Positions 16,651 to 24,781 of a stretch of 64,000 bases of DNA are shown here, one piece after another. The translations under genes were made by a program, and so were the position numbers. The stretch is from Neisseriaceae bacterium (GTDB lineage Bacteria > Pseudomonadota > Gammaproteobacteria > Burkholderiales > Neisseriaceae): assembly GCA_017991555.1 (NCBI GenBank), contig JAGOQM010000013.1, positions 1 through 64,000 of the forward strand. Direction: 5' to 3'. The notes under the pieces were generated by a model. It searched no databases, was not told the origin of the DNA, and worked only from the letters and a program-made list of their open reading frames with translations. How positions within the stretch are numbered: position 1 is the stretch's first letter; each line of letters opens with the position of its first letter.

Positions 16651-18699
16651 ATGAATCCAATACTCCGACAACTAAATCAAATTACAGAAGGTGATTTTTC
16701 TCTTTTGCGCGAAAGCGTTGATATTGAGTGCAAGCTTGCTATAGGAAGAGATGGCAAAGGAGGGTTACCGGCTAGTATTTGGGAAACGTATAGCTCCTTT
16801 GCGAATACTTATGGGGGAGTTATTGTCCTTGGGGTCAAAGAACATAAGGATGGTTCGTTTGAAGCTCAAGGCATAGATAATTTAATACAGATAAAAGCAG
16901 ATTTGTTTAATATATTAAATAATAAATCTAAAGTAAATATAAATCTATTAACGGATAAATCTGTACGAGAATGGCAAGTAGATGGCAAAACTCTTCTTCT
17001 CATTGCCGTACCACGTGCTACTCGTCAGCAACAGCCAATATATTTAAACAATAACCCTTTGACATGCACATATATTCGCCAAAATGAGGGGGATTATCGG
17101 CAGAGCGAGGAGCAGGCTAAGCGAATGCTTGCTGAGCAATTGGAAAATGGGCGAGATGATGAGATTTTGCCTGGCTTTGATATTTCAGACCTGGATATCG
17201 GCTCTTTGCGCTCATATCGCCAAAGATATAGCAATCTTAATCCAAATGCAGAATTAAATGATTTACCCGATCTTGAGTTTTTACGGCGCATTGGAGCATA
17301 TGGCGTAAACCGTACTACAAAAGAGGTTGGGCTTACCAAGGCTGGGTTATTGATGTTTGGTATGCAGCATACTATCAGTGAAGTTTTCCCTAATTATATG
17401 TTGGATTACCAGGAACGCCCACATTCTCGAACTGAGGCTCGTTGGATAGATAGAGTAGTTCCTGATGGCTCTTGGAGTGGTAATCTATATGATTTTTATA
17501 GAAAAGTTTATACAAAACTGATACAAGATTTAAAGATTCCATTTGAACTTAAAGACGGTGTGCGTCAAGAAGACACTCCTGTTCACGTTGCTTTACGTGA
17601 AGCTTTAGTTAACTCAATTGTTCATGCTGATTATACAGAAAGAGCATCAGTATTAATTGTAAAGAGGCCTGATATGTTCGGCTTTAGAAATCCAGGCTTA
17701 ATGCGAGTACCAATTGAGCAAGCACTAATTGGGAGTGAGTCAGATTGTCGCAATAGAAAATTGCATCAAATGTTTCGGTTGATAAATGTTGGAGAGCAGG
17801 CGGGGTCTGGTATTCCTAAAATTTTATCAGGATGGCAGTCCCAACACTGGTTTCCGCCGTATCTACATGAAAAACGTGAACCCAATAATCAAACATTACT
17901 TGAGTTAAAAATGGTTGATATGTTTCCTAAGGAGACTATGCAGCAACTTACAGTACAGTTTGGAGAATCCTTTTCAGAACTTAGCCAAGAAGAACGTTCT
18001 GCGTTGGCGATTGCGAAGCTAGAAGGGGTTGTTACGCATGGCAGGATACAAACAATTTCAACGGGACATTCTGCAGATACAACTCGTAGTTTACAACACC
18101 TTACAAGAGCAGGTTTTTTAGTAAGTAGCGGAGGGGGGAGAGGGGCGGTGTATACATTAGCAGGAGCTGATGTTGTTCAACCTGACGATATTTTTGTTCA
18201 GCACCCTGACGCTGATGAGATTTTAGGCGGTAGTGGTATTAGCTCCGGACATATAGAGCCTAGCTCCGGACATATGGAGCTTAGCTCCGGATATAGCGAG
18301 CTTAGCTCCGGAGCTAATAGTTATCCTTCAGAGTTTTCTATGAAAAGAGATAATCAGGGGCGATTGTGTAATGATAAGTTGCCATTACCAATAATTGATG
18401 ACTTGAGTGCATTGAGTATGGAGTTTATGGCTAAATTACATCAGATTGCAGATAAGGCAAGGGAAAAGGGTAGGTTGGCGCCAGAAGTGATGGAGTTGAT
18501 TATTTTGGAGCTCTGTCGTGAACAGTTTTTTACTATTGGTACACTAGCTCAAATATTAAACCGTAATACAGATGCACTAAGAAAGAGTTATTTGTCGAGA
18601 ATGGTGGGTGAGCAAAAGCTTAGTTTGGCATTCCCAACGAAACCTACTCATGAAAAACAGGCATATCGTACCAATTTAGATTCATTACAGGATGAGTGA
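16651..18699 (+). CDS. AlbA_2 (Schlafen-type) and GHKL-ATPase-like domain protein
   Basis: A 682-residue soluble protein. Residues 18-150 form an AlbA_2 domain: ESVDIECK, then SSFANTYGGVIVLGV near residues 49-63. Residues 300-400 resemble the C-terminal HATPase_c_4 domain often joined to it, with LREALVNSIVHADY (N-box type) near 314 and the GSGIPKI loop near 389. A winged-helix-like part follows. Residues 531-554 are heptapeptide repeats (SSGHIEP, SSGHMEL, SSGYSEL, then SSG) from a 21-bp DNA repeat. Such proteins are annotated as regulators or RecG-related and are frequent in defence islands, but the activity is unproven. The start ATG has no obvious ribosome binding site. Confidence 0.8.
   Translation: MNPILRQLNQITEGDFSLLRESVDIECKLAIGRDGKGGLPASIWETYSSFANTYGGVIVLGVKEHKDGSFEAQGIDNLIQIKADLFNILNNKSKVNINLLTDKSVREWQVDGKTLLLIAVPRATRQQQPIYLNNNPLTCTYIRQNEGDYRQSEEQAKRMLAEQLENGRDDEILPGFDISDLDIGSLRSYRQRYSNLNPNAELNDLPDLEFLRRIGAYGVNRTTKEVGLTKAGLLMFGMQHTISEVFPNYMLDYQERPHSRTEARWIDRVVPDGSWSGNLYDFYRKVYTKLIQDLKIPFELKDGVRQEDTPVHVALREALVNSIVHADYTERASVLIVKRPDMFGFRNPGLMRVPIEQALIGSESDCRNRKLHQMFRLINVGEQAGSGIPKILSGWQSQHWFPPYLHEKREPNNQTLLELKMVDMFPKETMQQLTVQFGESFSELSQEERSALAIAKLEGVVTHGRIQTISTGHSADTTRSLQHLTRAGFLVSSGGGRGAVYTLAGADVVQPDDIFVQHPDADEILGGSGISSGHIEPSSGHMELSSGYSELSSGANSYPSEFSMKRDNQGRLCNDKLPLPIIDDLSALSMEFMAKLHQIADKAREKGRLAPEVMELIILELCREQFFTIGTLAQILNRNTDALRKSYLSRMVGEQKLSLAFPTKPTHEKQAYRTNLDSLQDE
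18241..18312 (+). repeat. 21-bp tandem repeat inside the AlbA_2 gene
   Basis: Three 21-base units beginning AGCTCCGGA (18241, 18262, 18283) and a partial fourth at 18304 encode a seven-residue motif. The unit length is a multiple of three, so copy-number change would keep the frame. Confidence 0.9.
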
Positions 18700-18825
18700 T
18701 TTTATTATTATATATCTTGATAAAATATTCACTAAATTTATATATTTTTAATGACGGTAACTGTGACGGTATTTTTATTTTAAATTATTTTAATTTATTG
18801 ATATTTATAGTTATAATATCAATTA

Positions 18826-18916
18826 TCGATCCCCGCCGCCTCCACCAAATACCAAGACGCTGTTGATCGGCAGCGTTCAGAAAAGCCCACAAACTCAAAG
18901 GTTTGTGGGCTTTTTT
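18826..18916 (+). repeat. right attachment-site repeat (displaced tmRNA 3' end and terminator)
   Basis: This copy of the tmRNA 3' end, CCA and terminator marks the right boundary of the island. It is probably the original chromosomal sequence, displaced when the element brought its own copy. Chromosomal genes resume directly after it. Confidence 0.9.
18882..18916. terminator. second copy of the tmRNA terminator
   Basis: The same 13-bp stem as at 12844-12879 followed by six T residues. It now also serves as the likely terminator of the convergent phzF-like gene, since the stem starts with A residues. Confidence 0.8.
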
Positions 18917-18940
18917 ATTTTCTGGCTCAGTGTTTGTGAT

Positions 18941-19801
18941 TTAAACAGACAGGTTCTTCACATCTACACCCTTGGTTTCACAGTAATGGCCTTGGCCACC
19001 CACATAAACCTGTTCTATGTCATTTTGATCATTGGTGCTTAGCCTAACCAGTATTTCGGAAGGCGACCGTAGGGCGTACCCTTGTTCAAATACGTAGAGG
19101 TCTTTGTACAGGTGGTGCTGCTGATAAAGGTAGCTTGCTAAGGCGGCGTTGGCCGTGCCGGTTGCGGCTTCTTCGTCGATGTCATAAAGAGGGGCAAAGT
19201 TTCGGCAGATGATTCGATCACCGTCGAAGGCGTAGAGGTGCATGCCGATTGCATTGTATTGCTGGCTGATCGTTTTAATGTGTTCAAAATTAGGTTGTAG
19301 CGCATGCAGTTGGGCGTCGCTTTTGATGGGGATTAAAATGTCTTTTAAGCCAGTGGAGACGATTTGAATGGGGTATTGAAGGTCGATGGCTTGGCTGTCA
19401 AAACAGGCGCTGAGCACATTGGGGGACAGAACCTCATGCAAGGTGGGTTGGTTTTGTGCCATGAAGATGAGGTCATCCTGGAGGGTGATGGGCAGCACGC
19501 CGCTGTTGGTTTCAACCGTGTAGCGCTGGCGGCCGAGTTGATTTAAATGCTTCAGGATTGCGAACGCGCCAATGGTGGCATGACCACATAAATCAACTTC
19601 TTCTTTAGGGGTGAAATACGCCAACTTATAATCAGCCACTTCAGATGCTGAGATAAACACGGTTTCCGCATAGCCTAGCTGCTTGGCGATGGCCATTTTT
19701 TGTGGGGTGGTCAATGTCGGTTGGTTCAAGACCACGCCCGCTTTATTGCCGCCGGTATGATTTTTGCTGAAGGCACTGGCAACATAAACGGATAGGTTCA
19801 T
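18941..19801 (-). CDS. PhzF family isomerase-like protein
   Basis: A 286-residue cytoplasmic protein with two similar halves, as in PhzF and diaminopimelate epimerase folds. The N terminus MNLSVYVASAFSKN followed by GGNKAGVVL, and the catalytic glutamate in GYAETVFIS (near residue 46), are typical of the family, as is the DLCGHATIGAF segment near residue 73. The start at 19801 has AGGGTG upstream; an ATG at 19840 is less likely. There are no phenazine genes nearby, so the substrate is unknown; most PhzF homologues in bacteria are uncharacterised. It is transcribed toward the island boundary. Confidence 0.85.
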   Translation of the reverse strand: MNLSVYVASAFSKNHTGGNKAGVVLNQPTLTTPQKMAIAKQLGYAETVFISASEVADYKLAYFTPKEEVDLCGHATIGAFAILKHLNQLGRQRYTVETNSGVLPITLQDDLIFMAQNQPTLHEVLSPNVLSACFDSQAIDLQYPIQIVSTGLKDILIPIKSDAQLHALQPNFEHIKTISQQYNAIGMHLYAFDGDRIICRNFAPLYDIDEEAATGTANAALASYLYQQHHLYKDLYVFEQGYALRSPSEILVRLSTNDQNDIEQVYVGGQGHYCETKGVDVKNLSV

Positions 19802-20040
19802 AAGACACCCTGTTTCATCATTAATACTAAATTTTAGCATATAAAGTATTGATTAAAAGGTTGCTGGAGGGCAGTGCTACAGTTAGAGGCAGGTTGTTTT
19901 GGCGGGCCCTTTTGCAGAGGATGGTTAGGTTAGTTTAGGTGTGTCTTTGATCCAAGCGGCTCTATGGCGGGGTATGATCGGCACGCTTTATAATGTGTTA
20001 ATATGGTTAATCTTATACATCTTATGTCAAACAAACCATT

Positions 20041-20595
20041 ATGAATGATGCTTTCTACTATGATTTAAAAGCTTGTCTTCAGAGTGAGGTGATTCGTTCG
20101 AACAAACCGTTTTCGTGGCTTAAGGCATGCCATCGGGCGCTAAAGCACCCAGAGCGGCGATTTTATTTTTGGTGGCGGATTGCGGCCTATTGGTACAAGC
20201 ATAAAGGCCCTTTTTTACAAAAAAGGGCCTTGAGGATTAATGCCAACCTGCGCGCGCGCTATGGTTCAGACATTAAGCTGGGCGCTCAAATCGGGGTAGG
20301 GTTCAGCATCGCTCATTACGTTGGGATTGTGATTAGCGAACGGGCCCACATTGGGCAGAACTTTCACATCAAGCAAAACGTGACCATCGGCGTCAAACAT
20401 GGGGCGCAGCAGGGCTGCATTTACATCGGCGACAACGTTGAGGTGGGTGCCAACAGCTGCATCATTGGGGATGACCTTTCTATCGGTAACAATGTTCACA
20501 TTGGCGCCATGACCTTTGTGAATAAAGATGTGCCCAATGATTGTGTGGTGTATAACCGGCGAGAGATGATCCTGACGCTAAAAAATCATGAGTGA
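20041..20595 (+). CDS. serine O-acetyltransferase-like hexapeptide-repeat transferase
   Basis: A 184-residue protein with a C-terminal left-handed beta helix built from hexapeptide repeats (IGVGFSIAHYVGIVIS, then IGQNFHIKQNVTIGVK, and IGDNVEVGANSCIIGD). The catalytic histidine is in FSIAHYVGI. This is shorter than CysE and lacks its full N-terminal domain, and the basic aromatic segment near residues 39-60 resembles acetyltransferases that modify surface polysaccharide. It could be a serine acetyltransferase-type enzyme or a polysaccharide O-acetyltransferase. It is followed by a terminator and has no co-transcribed neighbour. Confidence 0.75.
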   Translation: MNDAFYYDLKACLQSEVIRSNKPFSWLKACHRALKHPERRFYFWWRIAAYWYKHKGPFLQKRALRINANLRARYGSDIKLGAQIGVGFSIAHYVGIVISERAHIGQNFHIKQNVTIGVKHGAQQGCIYIGDNVEVGANSCIIGDDLSIGNNVHIGAMTFVNKDVPNDCVVYNRREMILTLKNHE

Positions 20596-20617
20596 ACCAC
20601 CTGCGGGTGGTTTTTTT
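20595..20617 (+). terminator. terminator of the acetyltransferase gene
   Basis: AACCACC / GGTGGTT stem with a four-base loop (CTGC or nearby) followed by seven T residues, overlapping the stop codon region. Confidence 0.85.
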
Positions 20618-20711
20618 GTGGGTGTGGCTTCGGGCCTCGAGCTTAAGGCGGTGCATGATATGAACGCAGTGGTGCCTTAAACACAAGGGTGTGGTGAATG
20701 GGGGCCGTTTA

Positions 20712-20948
20712 TTACGGCGCTGAAAACGTGAGAATCGCCAACAGCGCTAGGGCTGCGGTGGCCACGATCAGCAGCAGGCCTGATTTTTTGAGGGCGGGCT
20801 GTTGTTTGGCACGGCGCTCGGCGGGCGTCATCGGGCGTAGTTTGTGTTCGGCGGCCACTTTACGCAAGCCAGAGAGGGCGGTGGCGAGGGAAAAGACGAT
20901 GCAGGCAAAAAACAAGAATGCCAAAATGGGCACAATGATGATTTCCAT
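20712..20948 (-). CDS. small two-helix membrane protein
   Basis: A 78-residue protein with hydrophobic segments at residues 4-24 and 56-75, and a basic central loop (HKLRPMTPAERRAK). I recognise no family. It is supported as a real gene by an AAGGAG ribosome binding site at ideal spacing before the ATG at 20948 and by the clean two-helix layout. It lies upstream of no other gene on its strand within 600 bases, so it is likely transcribed alone. Confidence 0.65.
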   Translation of the reverse strand: MEIIIVPILAFLFFACIVFSLATALSGLRKVAAEHKLRPMTPAERRAKQQPALKKSGLLLIVATAALALLAILTFSAP

Positions 20949-21082
20949 TATAAACTCCTTCTCGCTGTCTTTTTTGTAAGTAATTATAATATATGAGTGT
21001 ATTATAAAATCAGCTGGGTGTGAAATTTAAAATGAATATTTATGACCTGGTGCGGGCAGAGTGTGAACCTCATGAGGTTCAT

Positions 21083-21111
21083 GCCTGAGCCAGCGGTTGG
21101 CTGGTTCAGGC
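21083..21111. other. hairpin downstream of the CorA operon
   Basis: GCCTGAGCCAG pairs with CTGGTTCAGGC around a seven-base loop. No T run follows on the minus strand, so it may be a processing or rho-assisted stop rather than an intrinsic terminator. Confidence 0.45.
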
Positions 21112-21133
21112 ATGGTTAAGGGGCGTGGCTTAG

Positions 21134-22081
21134 TTAAAAGTAACGCTTCTTATGAAACACGAACGCCACGAAGGCGCTGAGCACCACCATACTGATGATG
21201 ACGACGTGAAACGCGTACGGTTCGTCCTGATACGGCAGCGGCACGTTCATGCCATAAATGCTGGCGATCAGGGTAGGGATGGACAGCACGATGGTGATGG
21301 CGGTGAGTAACTTCACGATGTGGCTGACGTTGTTTTGGATGATGTTACCATAGGCGTCCATCACGTTATTCAGGTTGAGCTGGTTGATTTCGGTAATCGC
21401 CGAGACCTGTTGTAACTCGACCACGGTGTCGGCGAATAGGGCCCGTTCGGTGGGGTTCATGCTGAGGCCATCGTCGGCCGCCAGCTGTTGCATGAGGTGG
21501 CGCAGCTGCTTTAAAGAAGTCGCCATGTATAATAGGCTTTCGTTCAAATACAGCAGCGTGTAGAGCTCTTGATTTCGATACGAGTTGGCCAGCTCACGCT
21601 CTGCTTGGTGGGTGGCGGTTTCAACCACCTTCATGAAGTCGATAAAAGCCTGAGCGGTTTGATTTAAGATAGTCAGGGCGTTGTGGGTCAGGTTTTGGCC
21701 GCTCACGCTTAGCCGATGCTGCATTAAAAACCCGCGGTTGAATAGGTTTTCTTCCTGACACACGGTGACGATGTGGTCTTGGCCAAATATGATGCCTAAG
21801 GGCATGGTGCGGTATTTAACGTCGTCAAAGCTGTGCGCAACCGCGGGGTCGTTTAGGGGCACGTGCACCACCAGAAGGGTGTGTTCGCCCCGGGTTTCCA
21901 TGCGGGGGCGTTCGTCGTGATTTTGCGCGGCCTTTAAAAAATCCAGCGGCAGGTTTAGGGTGGCGGCGACGCTGCTGAGTTCTTGCGCGCTGGGCGCCAA
22001 AAGTTGCACCCAGCTATTGGGGGCAATGTGGTCCATTTTTTGGTAGTCGCCGGCGGCGTTGTTTTGATAAACGTTCATCAT
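21134..22081 (-). CDS. CorA-type magnesium transporter, third gene of the operon
   Basis: A 315-residue protein of the CorA metal ion transporter family. The large N-terminal cytoplasmic funnel is followed by two C-terminal membrane helices, at about residues 255-275 and 288-308. The signature YGMN with the following VPLP is intact at the end of the first helix, so it should form a selective magnesium (or cobalt/nickel) channel as a pentamer. A short basic tail FHKKRYF ends the protein. It is 62 bases after the second CorA gene and belongs to the riboswitch-led operon. The N-terminal domain differs strongly from those of its two neighbours, so the three are old paralogues. Confidence 0.88.
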   Translation of the reverse strand: MMNVYQNNAAGDYQKMDHIAPNSWVQLLAPSAQELSSVAATLNLPLDFLKAAQNHDERPRMETRGEHTLLVVHVPLNDPAVAHSFDDVKYRTMPLGIIFGQDHIVTVCQEENLFNRGFLMQHRLSVSGQNLTHNALTILNQTAQAFIDFMKVVETATHQAERELANSYRNQELYTLLYLNESLLYMATSLKQLRHLMQQLAADDGLSMNPTERALFADTVVELQQVSAITEINQLNLNNVMDAYGNIIQNNVSHIVKLLTAITIVLSIPTLIASIYGMNVPLPYQDEPYAFHVVIISMVVLSAFVAFVFHKKRYF

Positions 22082-22143
22082 TTCTTGTTACCTCTTTGTT
22101 TGCTGTTGGGGCCGCATTTAGGCGGCCACCATGACGTAATCCA

Positions 22144-23094
22144 TTACATGCGTAAGTATTTTTTCTTATAGAAAAACACCAGTAGGCCGGCGCTGATCAC
22201 CACCATACCGATGCCGATGACCACGGTCGAAATCCATTCCTCTTCGTGCGGTAAGGCCACGTTCATCGAGAAGGTGCTGCCGATCATGGTGGGTATCACC
22301 ATGATGATGGCCAGCGTGGTCAAGACTTTAAGCACCGAGTTTAGGTTGTTGTGAATAATGGCGGCGTAGGCGTCCATGAGGTTGCTTAGGCTTTCTCGGC
22401 GCATTTCGGTGAGGGCGGCGGTTTGCGCAATGTCGGTGGCAATGGCTTCTAGGCGCTTCTCTTCATCGGCGTGGATTTTAATGTCGTGGCCGTCCATCAG
22501 GCGTTGATACAGGATCGCCATGGCGCTCAGCGAGGTAGAAAAATACACCAGGCTTTTGTTGAGGTTAATGAGGCCAAACAGTTCGCTGTTTTGATAAGAC
22601 GTTTTGAGCTTTTTTTGCAAGCGGCTGACCTGGGTGTTAATTTGGCCTAAGTGGTCATGATAAGATTCAGCAATGGCTTTAAACAAAAGTAGGCTCAGGC
22701 GCGTTTTCATGTGGCTTTGGAAGGCACCGTGTTGGCCGGCCAGTAGCTCAGACAGCAGCGGCACTTCTTCGCGCGCCACAATCACAACATGGTTTTCGAC
22801 GTGGATGATGCCAACGGCCGTGGTGTGGTAGGGCGCTTCTTTGGCCAGGTTGGCGTGTTTAACCCGCGCCGGCAGGTTGAGCATGATCAATAAGGCCTGC
22901 TGATTTTTTTCAATCCGGGGCCGTTCATTTTGGTCGAGGGCGCTGTCAAAAAAGGCTTGTGGCACGTTAAGCTGGTTGGCCACGCGGTTGATTTCGGCGG
23001 TAGTCGGGTTGATTAACGACACAATGGTGTTGTGGCCTAGGTCGGCGCACGGCACCAGTTGGCCTTGAGGGTTAGTGGTGTAAATGTTTAACAT
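22144..23094 (-). CDS. CorA-family protein with altered GMN motif, second gene of the operon
   Basis: A 316-residue CorA homologue with the usual N-terminal domain and two C-terminal membrane helices (about residues 254-274 and 287-308). The selectivity motif that normally reads YGMN is FSMN here (GSTFSMNVALP), with glycine replaced by serine. In characterised CorA proteins GMN is nearly invariant and lines the outer mouth of the pore, so this copy may carry a different ion, be a regulatory subunit, or mix with its neighbours. The start at 23094 follows GGAGAATCTT; an earlier ATG at 23109 is less likely. The gap to the first CorA gene is 18 bases. Confidence 0.85.
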   Translation of the reverse strand: MLNIYTTNPQGQLVPCADLGHNTIVSLINPTTAEINRVANQLNVPQAFFDSALDQNERPRIEKNQQALLIMLNLPARVKHANLAKEAPYHTTAVGIIHVENHVVIVAREEVPLLSELLAGQHGAFQSHMKTRLSLLLFKAIAESYHDHLGQINTQVSRLQKKLKTSYQNSELFGLINLNKSLVYFSTSLSAMAILYQRLMDGHDIKIHADEEKRLEAIATDIAQTAALTEMRRESLSNLMDAYAAIIHNNLNSVLKVLTTLAIIMVIPTMIGSTFSMNVALPHEEEWISTVVIGIGMVVISAGLLVFFYKKKYLRM

Positions 23095-23112
23095 AAGATT
23101 CTCCAGCACAGC

Positions 23113-24042
23113 TTAAATAATGCGGCGGGCTTTGAACGCACGCGTAATGAGGCCGACCACGACCAGGCTAATCACGACCAGTAGGGCCAAAATATAGGGT
23201 TCATCCTGTAGAGGCAGTGGGGTATTCATGCCATAGAGCCCCGCAATCCCCATCGGCACCGCCATGATGATGACGTAGATAGACAGGTGTTGAACGACCA
23301 GGCTCAAGTTGTTTTCAATGGCGGCAGAATAGGCATCCATGAGGTTGCGTAAGTTGGCACTGTGGATGGCGGCGATGGCCTGGGCTTGGGCGGTGGCGAC
23401 CTTAATGTCCAAGAGTAAATCTTGATCGTGCTGGTCCGCTGGCACGGGGGGCTGAGCGTGTAAGCGATTCAGCACTTGAACCATGCTGTGCAAGGAGGTG
23501 GCAAAGGCAATGAGGCTCTTGTTGTGGTTCAGCAGCTTAAACACCTGCCGGTTTTTAATCGACTTTTGCAGCGCTTGTTCCACGGCGGTCACGCGGTGCT
23601 CAATGCGTTTTAGCGCGTCTAAAAAAGCGTTGGTGCTGGCCGCCAGCAGGCGATAAACCGATTGCAGCGGGCGCTCGTCCAGCGTCGCCAAGCCTTGCGC
23701 CATCTTGGTTTGCCAGATGGGGCTGTCTTGTAAACAGACGGTGAGTACCAGTTGATCTTTGAGGATGATGCCTACAGGCAAAATGCCAAAGGGCACCCGC
23801 TCGCTGTCTGGCTGTGCCAAAGGCAGGTGACTGAGTACCAGATGAGCCCCTTCTTGGCTGTGTAGGCGCGGCCGAGCGTTGGGGTCGAGGGCGGCCTCAA
23901 TCAGCTCGCTGGCGATTTGGTAATGCCGCGACACCTGATGGATGGCTTCCTTACTGGGGTTGATGAGCTTTAGCCAGCCTTGGGCCGGTAAGCTCGACAG
24001 GGCCTGCTGCCAGCCTTGGTGGGGATGATAAATTTGTAGCAT
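23113..24042 (-). CDS. CorA-type magnesium transporter, first gene of the operon
   Basis: A 309-residue CorA-family protein. Two membrane helices lie at about residues 250-272 and 282-302, joined by LYGMNTPLPLQDEP with an intact YGMN signature. The ATG at 24042 is chosen because GGAAGGTG lies seven bases upstream; the GTG at 24051 would place the start inside the ribosome binding region. It is the first coding sequence after the M-box riboswitch and its expression platform, so magnesium should repress this gene and the two that follow. Confidence 0.9.
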   Translation of the reverse strand: MLQIYHPHQGWQQALSSLPAQGWLKLINPSKEAIHQVSRHYQIASELIEAALDPNARPRLHSQEGAHLVLSHLPLAQPDSERVPFGILPVGIILKDQLVLTVCLQDSPIWQTKMAQGLATLDERPLQSVYRLLAASTNAFLDALKRIEHRVTAVEQALQKSIKNRQVFKLLNHNKSLIAFATSLHSMVQVLNRLHAQPPVPADQHDQDLLLDIKVATAQAQAIAAIHSANLRNLMDAYSAAIENNLSLVVQHLSIYVIIMAVPMGIAGLYGMNTPLPLQDEPYILALLVVISLVVVGLITRAFKARRII

Positions 24043-24163
24043 GTGATACACCTTCCTATAACCGTTATTTTGTTTGCCGAGGCGCCGTGGGCACCCCTAC
24101 AAACCAGCCTGATTCCATTAGCTTTTATTAATTATTCGTCAATAAATAATTTTTAATGGCCAA

Positions 24164-24198
24164 TAAAAAAGCACGCCTCCAATGAATGAGGGCGTGCG
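24164..24198 (-). terminator. expression-platform terminator of the M-box riboswitch
   Basis: On the minus strand GCACGCCCTC pairs with GAGGCGTGC across an eight-base loop and is followed by six T residues. It sits between the aptamer and the first CorA gene, the expected place for magnesium-dependent termination. Confidence 0.85.
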
Positions 24199-24285
24199 TG
24201 GGCATAACCGGTACCGGTACATGCTTATGCCACACCAATGCTGTGTGCGCAATAAGCGCGCACGCAGCATCAGTGCGAATTCCCC

Positions 24286-24450
24286 CAAATCATTGAGTTT
24301 TAGCACTGTACGGCATAAGCAAAGACGTATGATCCTTGCTAGCTACGTTATAAACCACCTTATGTCGATGGTTTCTGTTCAAACCCATTGGCGTCTTTGG
24401 ACGTTTCTGGGCAGTAGCCTATCTCCGTACAGGAGCCTCACCTAACGAGG
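24286..24450 (-). ncRNA. M-box (ykoK) magnesium riboswitch
   Basis: Read on the minus strand from about 24450 the leader contains GTTAGGTGAGGCTCCTGTAC, then GTCCAAAGACGCCAATGGGT, then ACCATCGACATAAGGTGGT and GCCGTACAGTGCTAAA. These are, in order, the conserved blocks of the M-box class known from the Bacillus subtilis mgtE leader. Paired positions co-vary relative to that sequence: CTGTAC with GTACAG instead of CTGTAT with ATACAG, and GCTAC with GTAGC instead of GCTGC with GCAGC. Magnesium binding is expected to favour the terminator at 24164-24198 and switch off the three CorA genes. Confidence 0.95.
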
Positions 24451-24474
24451 TTATGTCTGCAATTTATTCGGGCC

Positions 24475-24480
24475 ATTATA
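24475..24480 (-). promoter_or_regulatory. -10 box for the riboswitch-CorA transcript
   Basis: A perfect TATAAT on the minus strand about 25 bases before the aptamer. The -35 region is weak (a CTGGCT-like hexamer at 24498-24503). Confidence 0.55.
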
Positions 24481-24781
24481 GCCAGCTAAATTTAAAAAGC
24501 CAGCGTTATTGTTCATGACTGCTGAAAATGGTTTAAAATATTATCCTTTAAAATCAAACTTTAAAATGCCTAATCGGCGGCGTCTAAAAGCGCCTAGGCC
24601 TGATGGGGCATGAGGATAAGGCGGGCGATGACGTACGCCTAGCGACTGCGAACTTTTGACTTTTAATCCCGTTGGCATGCGTTGTTTTTTAACAATTAAC
24701 GGTGGCATGAGTGGGGTAAAATAGCTTCATGCAGGCCCTTTTGAGCCTGCATCTAATGATTTAAATGAATAAGAAAAGGTA

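Larger units (their letters stand above)
12810..18847. mobile_element. AT-rich integrative island inserted at the 3' end of tmRNA
   Basis: A 6038-base insert lies between two copies of the tmRNA 3' end. From about 13,860 it is much richer in A and T than the surrounding chromosome and carries genes unlike the neighbours. It contains a truncated phage portal gene, a small CxxC protein, a helical protein, a HEPN protein that looks frameshifted, an AlbA_2-type protein and two coding-like relics. No integrase is recognisable, so the element appears immobile. TGACGGTA words near both ends (12933-12950 and 18752-18778) may be remnants of integrase arm sites. Confidence 0.85.

Noticed and set aside
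18241-18312. CRISPR array
   Set aside because: The repeat is an in-frame 21-base coding repeat without spacers; no CRISPR array was seen anywhere in the window.
24182-24445. Plus-strand open frame of 87 residues
   Set aside because: It lies antisense to the M-box riboswitch, whose conserved blocks explain the sequence.
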